64,000 nucleotides of DNA, from contig NZ_CP133771.1 in NCBI RefSeq assembly GCF_031348265.1, positions 2,294,001 through 2,358,000 on the forward strand, written 5' to 3'. Every line of letters begins with the position of its first letter. The stretch's first letter is position 1. Of this stretch, positions 53,692-64,000 are shown in pieces. The DNA comes from Streptomyces collinus (GTDB lineage Bacteria; Actinomycetota; Actinomycetes; Streptomycetales; Streptomycetaceae). The position numbers and the translations under genes are program-made. Below the pieces are notes generated by a model. It was not told the DNA's origin, did not search any database, and saw nothing but the letters and a program-made list of their open reading frames with translations.

Positions 53692-55629
53692 GTGGACACG
53701 ACCCTTCAGGACCCCTTGGTCGGGCAGGTGCTCGACGGCCGGTATCGCATCGACGCGCGGATCGCGGTCGGCGGGATGGCCACGGTCTACCGGGCCGTGG
53801 ACACCCGGCTCGACCGGGTCCTCGCGCTCAAGGTGATGCACCCCGCGCTCGCGGTCGACGCCTCGTTCGTCGAGCGGTTCATCCGCGAGGCGAAGTCGGT
53901 GGCCCGGCTGGCCCATCCGAACGTGGTGCAGGTCTTCGACCAGGGCACCGACGGCTCGTACGTGTACCTGGCGATGGAGTACGTGGCGGGCTGCACGCTG
54001 CGTGACGTGCTGCGCGAGCGCGGTGCCCTGCAGCCGCGCGCCGCCCTGGACATCCTGGAGCCGGTGCTGGCCGCTCTGGGCGCCGCCCACCGCGCCGGGT
54101 TCGTGCACCGCGACATGAAGCCCGAGAACGTCCTCATAGGGGACGACGGCCGGGTCAAGGTCGCCGACTTCGGTCTGGTCCGGGCCGTGGACACGGTGAC
54201 GAACACCACCGGCACCGTCCTCGGCACGGTCTCGTACCTCGCCCCGGAGCAGATAGAGGACGGCACCGCCGATCCCCGCGTCGACGTGTACGCGTGCGGC
54301 GTGATGCTGTACGAGATGCTGACGGGCGACAAGCCGCACGACGGGGACTCCCCCGCCGTGATCCTCTACAAGCACCTGCACGAGGACGTGCCCCCGCCCT
54401 CGGCCGCCGTGCCCGGGATGGCGTACGAGCTGGACGAGCTGGTGGCCTCGGCGACGGCCCGCACCCCGGCGGTCCGTCCGCACGACGCGGTGGCGCTGCT
54501 CGCGCAGGTCCGCGACGGACGCGGCCGGCTGAGCGAGGAGCAGCTGGACGCCGTGCCGCCGCAGGCCCTCGCGGTGGACCACGACAACGGCGACGACCGG
54601 ACGACCGTGATCCCGCGCGCCCTGACCACACCGCGCCCGCTGCCGGTGAACGAGGACGAGGAGGCCTCCGGGGCCGCCCTCGACCGCACCAGCCGGTTCG
54701 CGTCCCCGCCGCCGCCCCCGCCGTCCCGGCGCCGCCCGGGGTCCCGGCGCGGGCCGGCGGCGATCGTCGTCGCCGTGCTGCTCGTGCTGGGCATCGGCGC
54801 GGGCGTCTGGTACATCAACTCCGGCCAGTTCACCGAGGTCCCGCCGCTGCTGGCGAAGACGCAGGAGCAGGCCGAGAACCGGCTGGAGGACGCCGGTCTC
54901 GAACTCGGCAAGGTCGAGCACGCCTACAGCGACACGGTGGAGCGCGGCCAGATCATCAGCAGCGACCCGAAGGCCGGGGAGCGCATCCGCGGCAACGACT
55001 CGGTGAGCATCACCGTCTCCGACGGCCCCGAGACCGTGCGGGTGCCCGCTCTGGCGGGCCAGAAGCTGGACGAGGCGCGTGCCCTGCTGAAGGAGGGCGG
55101 GCTGGAGCCGGGCATGGTCACGCGGGAGTTCAGCGAGGACGTACCGCGCGGCTCGGTGGTCTCCGCGCGGCCGGCCGACGGCACGAAGGTGCGCTCGGGC
55201 ACGGCCGTCGCGCTGGTCGTCAGCAAGGGCAGCCCCATCGACATCCCCGACGTCACCGGCTCGGACGAGGCCGACGCGAGGTCCGAGCTGACCGAGGCCG
55301 GCCTCAAGGTGAGGATCGCCACCGAGCGGGTCAACTCCTCCGAGTACGACAAGGGCCAGGTCGTCCGGCAGACGCCGAAGTCCGGCAGCACGGCGGCCGA
55401 GGGCGACACCGTGACGCTGACGCTGTCGAAGGGCCCCGAGATGGTCGAGGTCCCGGACGTGGTCGGCGCCAGCGTCGACGACGCCACGCGCGCGCTGGAG
55501 GGCGCCGGATTCCAGGTCGACGAGGACCGCGGTCTGCTCGGCCTGTTCGGCGACGAGGTCAAGAGCCAGTCCGTCGACGGCGGTGCGACGGCGCCCAAGG
55601 GCTCGACGATCACCATCAAGATCAGGTGA
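53692..55629 (+). CDS. PASTA-domain serine/threonine protein kinase
   Basis: 645 aa from the GTG at 53692; a GTG at 53668 is possible. Kinase domain about 15-280: glycine loop IAVGGMATVYRAVD, Lys47 in ALKVMHP, HRDMKPENVLI with Asp141, DFGLVRA, and an activation-loop NTTGTVLGTVSYLAPEQ. A juxtamembrane Pro/Arg stretch (PPPPPPSRRRPGSRRG) precedes one membrane helix (AAIVVAVLLVLGIGAGVWYI, about 358-377), then four external PASTA domains with VPxLxGxxxxxAxxxLxxxGL repeats to the end. Senses muropeptides or lipid II and regulates wall growth; streptomycete PkaF-type enzyme. Confidence 0.95.
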   Translation: MDTTLQDPLVGQVLDGRYRIDARIAVGGMATVYRAVDTRLDRVLALKVMHPALAVDASFVERFIREAKSVARLAHPNVVQVFDQGTDGSYVYLAMEYVAGCTLRDVLRERGALQPRAALDILEPVLAALGAAHRAGFVHRDMKPENVLIGDDGRVKVADFGLVRAVDTVTNTTGTVLGTVSYLAPEQIEDGTADPRVDVYACGVMLYEMLTGDKPHDGDSPAVILYKHLHEDVPPPSAAVPGMAYELDELVASATARTPAVRPHDAVALLAQVRDGRGRLSEEQLDAVPPQALAVDHDNGDDRTTVIPRALTTPRPLPVNEDEEASGAALDRTSRFASPPPPPPSRRRPGSRRGPAAIVVAVLLVLGIGAGVWYINSGQFTEVPPLLAKTQEQAENRLEDAGLELGKVEHAYSDTVERGQIISSDPKAGERIRGNDSVSITVSDGPETVRVPALAGQKLDEARALLKEGGLEPGMVTREFSEDVPRGSVVSARPADGTKVRSGTAVALVVSKGSPIDIPDVTGSDEADARSELTEAGLKVRIATERVNSSEYDKGQVVRQTPKSGSTAAEGDTVTLTLSKGPEMVEVPDVVGASVDDATRALEGAGFQVDEDRGLLGLFGDEVKSQSVDGGATAPKGSTITIKIR

Positions 55630-55687
55630 GGGGCACGGGCGGCGGCCCGCGGCCGGGGCAGGGCCGGACGCATGACACCCTGAACGG

Positions 55688-56566
55688 GTGAACAGTCAGC
55701 TGTCCGGCCCCTCCCGCAACCCCGTGGGCGGTCACGTCCCCGTGGCCGGCGGGCTCCATTCCGTAGGCCTGTCGTACGCCCGTGACCTGAAGGCGGAGGC
55801 CGTCCAGGTCTTCGTCGCCAACCCGCGCGGCTGGGCCACGCCGACCGGTAACCCGAAGCAGGACGAGGCGTTCCGCGCGGCGTGCGCGGCCGAGTCGGTC
55901 CCGGCGTATGTGCACGCCCCCTACCTGATCAACTTCGGCTCGCACACCGAGGCGACCGTGGAGCGGTCGGTGGAGTCGCTGCGGCACTCGCTGCGGCGCG
56001 GCCGGGAGATCGGGGCGCACGGGGTGGTCGTGCACACGGGCAGCGCGACCGGCGGCCGGGAGCGGTCCGTGGCGCTGAAGCAGGTACGGGAGCACCTGCT
56101 GCCGCTGCTGGACGAGCTGACCCACGACGACGACCCGTACCTGTTGCTGGAGTCGACGGCCGGGCAGGGCGCCTCGCTGTGCTCGCGGACGTGGGACTTC
56201 GGCCCGTACTTCGAGGCGCTGGACGCCCACCCGATGCTCGGCGTGTGCCTGGACACCTGCCACATCTATGCCGCGGGGCACGACCTGACCGGCCCCGGCG
56301 GCATGCACCAGACGCTGGACCTGCTGGTGGACACCGTCGGCGAGGGCCGGCTGAAACTGATCCACGCCAACGACTCCAAGGACGTGGTGGGCGCCCACAA
56401 GGACCGGCACGAGAACATCGGCGTCGGCCACATCGGCGAGGACCCGTTCCGCGCCCTGATGACGCACCCCGCGACCGAGGGGGTGCCGCTGATCATCGAG
56501 ACGCCGGGCGGCAAGCAGGGGCACGCGGCCGACGTGGAACGGCTGAAGAAGCTGCGCGACGGCTGA
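55688..56566 (+). CDS. nfo: deoxyribonuclease IV (AP endonuclease 2 / endonuclease IV)
   Basis: 292 aa. GGHVPVAGGL, VHAPYLINFGS, VVHTGSATGG, LLLESTAGQG, GVCLDTCHIYAAGHDL, KLIHANDSKD, HENIGVGHIG and IIETPGG supply the His, Glu and Asp ligands of the trinuclear zinc site. It incises abasic sites in base excision repair. GTG-type start is MN at 55688. Convergent with the next gene, 4 bp apart. Confidence 0.94.
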   Translation: MNSQLSGPSRNPVGGHVPVAGGLHSVGLSYARDLKAEAVQVFVANPRGWATPTGNPKQDEAFRAACAAESVPAYVHAPYLINFGSHTEATVERSVESLRHSLRRGREIGAHGVVVHTGSATGGRERSVALKQVREHLLPLLDELTHDDDPYLLLESTAGQGASLCSRTWDFGPYFEALDAHPMLGVCLDTCHIYAAGHDLTGPGGMHQTLDLLVDTVGEGRLKLIHANDSKDVVGAHKDRHENIGVGHIGEDPFRALMTHPATEGVPLIIETPGGKQGHAADVERLKKLRDG

Positions 56567-56570
56567 GCCG

Positions 56571-57221
56571 TCAGAGGTCGGGGCCGTCCCCGGGCAACTC
56601 CTGGTACGAGTAGCGCTGCTCCTGCCAGGGGTCGCCGATGTTGTGGTAGCCGCGCTCCTCCCAGAAGCCCCGCCGGTCGGCGGTCATGTACTCCACGCCG
56701 CGCACCCACTTGGGGCCCTTCCAGGCGTAGAGGTGGGGCACGATCAGGCGCAGCGGGAAGCCGTGCTCGGCGGTGAGCAGTTCGCCGTCCTTGTGGGTGG
56801 CGAAGAGGACCTGCTCGTCGGCGAAGTCGGTCAGGCGCAGGTTGGAGCTGAATCCGTACTCGGCCCACACCATCACATGGGTGACGTCGTCGGCGGGCGG
56901 GGCGAGGTCGAGGAGCGTGCGCGCGGGGATGCCGCCCCACTCGGCGCCCAGCATGCTGAACTTCGTCACGCAGTGCAGGTCGGCCACCACGGTGGTGTGG
57001 GGCAGGGCCGTGAACTCCTCGTGGGTCCAGCAGTGCTTGCCGCCGCCCGCGGTGGCGCCGAAGACCCGGAACTCCCAGCGCTCGGGCCGGAACTTGGGGA
57101 CGGGTCCGTAGTGCGTGACCGGCCAGCCGCGTTGCAGCCGCTGTCCCGGGGGGAGCTCCGGCTGCGTCGCTCCTGCTGGATCGCGCCCTTCTCCCGATTC
57201 GTGTTCCAGCGGCTGACCCAT
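56571..57221 (-). CDS. sulfite-oxidase-like molybdopterin oxidoreductase
   Basis: 216 aa. The SUOX fold is seen in FRVFGATAGGGKHCWTHEEFTALPHTTVVADLHCVTKFSMLGAEWGGI, where the Cys of LHCVTKF is the molybdenum ligand, and in HGFPLRLIVPHLYAWKGPKWVRGVEYM. It lacks the haem and dimerisation domains of true sulfite oxidase and any signal peptide, as in cytosolic YuiH-like relatives of MsrP. Substrate unknown. Confidence 0.9.
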   Translation of the reverse strand: MGQPLEHESGEGRDPAGATQPELPPGQRLQRGWPVTHYGPVPKFRPERWEFRVFGATAGGGKHCWTHEEFTALPHTTVVADLHCVTKFSMLGAEWGGIPARTLLDLAPPADDVTHVMVWAEYGFSSNLRLTDFADEQVLFATHKDGELLTAEHGFPLRLIVPHLYAWKGPKWVRGVEYMTADRRGFWEERGYHNIGDPWQEQRYSYQELPGDGPDL

Positions 57222-57302
57222 GACTCCATCCTGACAGACCCCGGGTGATGCCCCTGACCGGGCTCACTTCGAAAAGGGGCAAACTCAACTAAGCATGCCC
57301 TT

Positions 57303-57313
57303 ACTTACTAAGT
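57303..57313. promoter_or_regulatory. AT-rich palindrome in the bfr promoter region
   Basis: ACTTA-C-TAAGT at 57303-57313 lies inside an AT-rich stretch (57281-57325) that also has three CTTACT copies. It is 84 bp before bfr and may be a metal- or redox-responsive operator; the regulator is unknown. Confidence 0.4.
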
Positions 57314-57396
57314 GCAGACTTACTGGACGATCTTCTTCACCAGTGGAATCATGCGGCGCAACCTGCCAGTTCCCCCGCGTGGAAGGAGCCTCTGCG

Positions 57397-57873
57397 ATGC
57401 AGGGCGACCCCGAGGTCCTCGAATTCCTCAACGAGCAGCTGACCGGCGAGCTGACGGCGATCAACCAGTACTGGCTGCATTACCGGATCCAGGACAACAA
57501 GGGCTGGACCAAGCTCGCCAAGTACACGCGTGAAGAGTCCATCGATGAGATGAAGCACGCGGACAAGATCACCGAACGCATTCTCATGCTGGACGGCCTG
57601 CCCAACTACCAGCGGCTCTTCCACGTACGAGTCGGCCAGACGGTCACCGAGATGTTCCAGGCGGACCGGCAGGTCGAGGTGGAGGCGATCGACCGGCTCA
57701 GGCGCGGCATCGAGGTGATGCGCAGCAAGGGCGACATCACGTCCGCGAACCTCTTCGAGTCGATCCTGGAGGACGAGGAGCACCACATCGACTACCTGGA
57801 CACGCAGCTGGAGCTGATCGAAAAGCTCGGTGAGGCGCTGTACATCGCGCAGCAGATCGAGCAGCCGAGCTAG
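57397..57873 (+). CDS. bfr: bacterioferritin
   Basis: 158 aa from the ATG at 57397 with GGAAGGAG upstream. The di-iron ligands fall at the standard positions (Glu18, Glu51, His54, Glu94, and Glu/His in LEDEEHHIDYL), and Met52 is the axial haem ligand, so this is a haem-containing Bfr of the 24-subunit iron store. It oxidises Fe2+ and stores ferric mineral. Convergent with bfd, which is 10 bp away; the two proteins work together. Confidence 0.96.
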   Translation: MQGDPEVLEFLNEQLTGELTAINQYWLHYRIQDNKGWTKLAKYTREESIDEMKHADKITERILMLDGLPNYQRLFHVRVGQTVTEMFQADRQVEVEAIDRLRRGIEVMRSKGDITSANLFESILEDEEHHIDYLDTQLELIEKLGEALYIAQQIEQPS

Positions 57874-57882
57874 GGCTGCCGG

Positions 57883-58107
57883 TCAGGCGGCGTCTTCCAG
57901 CTCCGTGAGGACCGGCTCGCCCCGGTCGGCCAGATCACGGCGAGGGCAGGCTCCCCTGCCCAGGATCGCCTGGATACGGCGCACACAGGACCCGCAGTCC
58001 GTGCCCGCCTTGCAGGCGGAGGCTATCTGGCGGGGGGTGCAGGCGCCGCCGTCCGCGTGCTGCTTGACCTGCTGCTCGGTGATCCCGAAGCAACTGCAGA
58101 CGTACAC
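57883..58107 (-). CDS. bfd: bacterioferritin-associated ferredoxin
   Basis: 74 aa from the GTG at 58107, chosen because GGAGG stands 8 bp upstream; a GTG at 58116 overlaps that site and is less likely. YVCSCFGITEQQVKQHADGG...TDCGSCVRR gives the CxC (Cys4, Cys6) and CxxC (Cys38, Cys41) ligands of the [2Fe-2S] Bfd fold. It binds Bfr and reduces its ferric core to release iron. An iron box lies just upstream. Confidence 0.93.
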   Translation of the reverse strand: MYVCSCFGITEQQVKQHADGGACTPRQIASACKAGTDCGSCVRRIQAILGRGACPRRDLADRGEPVLTELEDAA

Positions 58108-58153
58108 GCGGTTCACCTCCGACGGGTCGTTCTCAGATATGCCGTCCCCGTTG

Positions 58154-58172
58154 ATCGGTGAGGCTAACCTAA
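58154..58172 (-). promoter_or_regulatory. iron box (DmdR1/IdeR-type operator) of bfd
   Basis: On the minus strand the 19-mer TTAGGTTAGCCTCACCGAT matches the streptomycete iron-box consensus TTAGGTTAGGCTCACCTAA at 16 of 19 positions, 38-47 bp before the bfd start. With Fe2+ the repressor would shut bfd off, so iron is released from stores only when iron is low. Confidence 0.85.
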
Positions 58173-58207
58173 CCTTACCCGTCGGGTCCGGGGCACAAAA
58201 GTGGAGA

Positions 58208-58235
58208 GGGGCGCGGATCGTGTGATCCGCGCCCC
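58208..58235 (-). terminator. terminator of the DAHP synthase gene
   Basis: Perfect 12-bp stem (58208-58219 with 58224-58235), GTGT loop, 47 bp after the minus-strand stop at 58282; on that strand it is followed by CTCTCCACTTTTGTG, a T-rich run. Confidence 0.88.
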
Positions 58236-58281
58236 AGTCCATGCCCCGGTAAGAGGCGGACCCGTCACTGGCCCCTGTACA

Positions 58282-62793
<4,512 letters not shown>

Positions 62794-62846
62794 GGAACAG
62801 TCCCTTCGCCGCAGGTGCCTGACGAAGGGTCAGTGTGACGGGCGTC

Positions 62847-63536
62847 TCACTCGTCGTCGAGGCCGCGCTCTATCGCGTACCTGACGAGCTCGACGCGGTT
62901 GTGCAACTGGAGCTTGCCCAACGTGTTCTGGACGTGGTTCTGCACCGTGCGGTGGGAGATGACCAGGCGTTCGGCGATCTGCTTGTAGCTCAGGCCCTTG
63001 GCGACCAGCCGCAGCACCTCGGTCTCGCGGTCGGTGAGCCGGGGCGCCTTGGGTTCGTCGGTGTCGGGGGCGGGGGCGGGCTCGGAGGCCAGGCGGCGGT
63101 ACTCGCCGAGGACCAGTCCGGCCAGGCCGGGGGTGAAGACCGGGTCGCCGACGGCCGTGCGGCGGACCGCGTCCTGGAGCTCGCCGGTGGAGGCCGACTT
63201 CAGCAGATAGCCGGTCGCGCCGGACTTCACGGCCTCCAGGACGTCGGCGTGCTCGCCGCTCGCGGACAGCACGAGGACGCGCAGCGCGGGGTTCTCGCCG
63301 ACGACCTCCTTGCAGACCTGGACGCCGGGCTTGCCGGGCAGGTTCAGGTCGAGCACGAGGACGTCGGGCGCGGCGGCCTTGGCGCGGCGTACGGCCTGCT
63401 CGCCGTCGCCCGCGGTGGCGACCACCTCGAAGCCCGACTCGGCCAGGTCGCGGGCGACGGCGTCGCGCCACATGGGGTGGTCGTCGACGACCATGACCCT
63501 GATCGGGTCCTGCCGGTCTGCGCTGGTCTCCGTCAT
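62847..63536 (-). CDS. NarL/FixJ-type response regulator
   Basis: 229 aa from the ATG at 63536, which overlaps the kinase stop by 4 bp (ATGA). Receiver domain about 12-130: acidic pair Asp18-Asp19 (VVDDHPMWRD), phospho-acceptor Asp63 (LVLDLNLPG), Ser/Thr and Lys near 92 and 113 (GYLLKSASTGEL). A Pro/Ala linker leads to a LuxR-type HTH (LTDRETEVLRLVAKGLSYKQIAERLVISHRTVQNHVQNTLGKL, about 165-215). It is the partner of the kinase upstream. Confidence 0.94.
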   Translation of the reverse strand: MTETSADRQDPIRVMVVDDHPMWRDAVARDLAESGFEVVATAGDGEQAVRRAKAAAPDVLVLDLNLPGKPGVQVCKEVVGENPALRVLVLSASGEHADVLEAVKSGATGYLLKSASTGELQDAVRRTAVGDPVFTPGLAGLVLGEYRRLASEPAPAPDTDEPKAPRLTDRETEVLRLVAKGLSYKQIAERLVISHRTVQNHVQNTLGKLQLHNRVELVRYAIERGLDDE

Positions 63537-64000
63537 CGCTGCTCCGCCTTCCCCCGTGTGTCCGTCACGTCCTTCGGTACCTTCAGCTCGACCTCCGTGC
63601 CCTGTCCCGGCACCGAGATCAGTTCCGCGCTGCCGCCGAGGTCGCGCAGCCGGCCGCGGATGGACAGGGCGACGCCGAGCCGCCCCTCGCCCTCGGCCTG
63701 GACGAGCCGCCCCTCCGGGATGCCGGGGCCGTCGTCCCGGACGGTGACGATCACCTCGTCCGGCTCGTCCTCGACGAGGATCCACGCGCGCGCGTCCTGA
63801 CCGGCATGCCGGCGGACGTTGTCCAGGGCGGCCCCGACGGCTGCGGCGACCTCCCGGGCGGCGGCCGGCGCCAGCGGTACGGGCGCGCCGGGCTCCGCGA
63901 GGCTGACCAGGGCACCCGCGTACGGCGCGAGCAGGGCGCGCAGGTCGACGGGGCCGCTCGGCTCCGGCTCCTCGTCGACGGCCCGGACGAGCGCGCCCTC
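63533..64000 (-). CDS. sensor histidine kinase, C-terminal part (5' end outside window)
   Basis: The last 155 codons of a HisKA_3/HATPase_c kinase; the gene enters from beyond base 64000. The N box is AAVGAALDNVRRHAG, the G1 box VTVRDDGPGIPEG and the G2 part GRLGVALSIRGRLRDLGGSAELISVPGQGTEVELKVP. The phospho-accepting His and any membrane segments lie outside the window. The stop overlaps the response regulator start by 4 bp, so the two form one operon and a two-component system of unknown signal. Confidence 0.92.
   Translation of the reverse strand, partial: EGALVRAVDEEPEPSGPVDLRALLAPYAGALVSLAEPGAPVPLAPAAAREVAAAVGAALDNVRRHAGQDARAWILVEDEPDEVIVTVRDDGPGIPEGRLVQAEGEGRLGVALSIRGRLRDLGGSAELISVPGQGTEVELKVPKDVTDTRGKAEQR

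Overview
The window is a single contiguous stretch of a Streptomyces chromosome. Base composition is uniformly very GC-rich, third codon positions are nearly all G or C, GTG starts and 1-4 bp start/stop overlaps are common, and the division and cell-wall (dcw) cluster has the streptomycete order rsmH-ftsL-ftsI-murE-murF-mraY-murD-ftsW-murG-ftsQ-ftsZ-pgeF-yggS-sepF-yggT-divIVA. It looks like core-chromosome sequence. I found no insertion sequence, prophage, CRISPR array, tRNA or rRNA gene.

Region by region. 1-8.5 kb: the tail of a DsbA-like thioredoxin protein, a Tat-exported PhoD phosphatase, a dienelactone-hydrolase-like enzyme, an MscS channel, an SDR enzyme, a CPA1 Na+/H+ antiporter, then lspA, an RluA-type pseudouridine synthase and a GNAT acetyltransferase as one minus-strand operon. 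8.5-13.7 kb: a DksA-type zinc finger protein with a very long Ala/Lys-rich N-terminal extension, and ileS behind a T-box leader that appears to work on translation. 13.7-31.5 kb: the dcw cluster, all on the minus strand, with a separate roughly 290 bp promoter region in front of ftsZ. 31.8-40.3 kb: beta-carbonic anhydrase, a MoxR/DUF58/transglutaminase operon, DUF3040, a methyltransferase and a SAV_6107-type HEPN protein, with two short-repeat arrays between genes. 40.4-44.1 kb: an unusual cassette of a degenerate ABC ATPase, a YhgE/Pip membrane protein and a TetR regulator, preceded by a perfect TetR-like palindrome. 44.5-51.3 kb: a phytoene-desaturase-like oxidoreductase, a membrane protein with a Tyr/Gln/Gly-rich tail, metF, thiE, an Rv2175c-family DNA-binding protein, a ferredoxin-reductase-like flavoprotein and a small conserved protein. 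51.3-64 kb: a TPP riboswitch with thiO-thiS-thiG, a PASTA kinase, endonuclease IV, a sulfite-oxidase-like protein, bfr and bfd (bfd with an iron box), class II DAHP synthase, a trp leader/attenuator with the fused anthranilate synthase trpEG, a phosphofructokinase with PPi-type active-site residues, and a NarL-type response regulator followed by the C-terminal part of its histidine kinase, which runs off the window.

Functionally the window links lipid-II synthesis and septation (mur, ftsI, ftsW, ftsQ, ftsZ), polar growth (divIVA), Z-ring anchoring (sepF) and PASTA-kinase signalling with several RNA-controlled biosynthetic genes: T-box on ileS, TPP switch on thiOSG, Trp attenuation on trpEG. 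The best leads for something less well described are the Walker-A-variant ATPase/YhgE/TetR cassette, the histone-tail-like DksA protein, the Tyr/Gln-rich membrane protein beside metF, the intergenic repeat and C-tract arrays, and the predicted PPi dependence of the phosphofructokinase.
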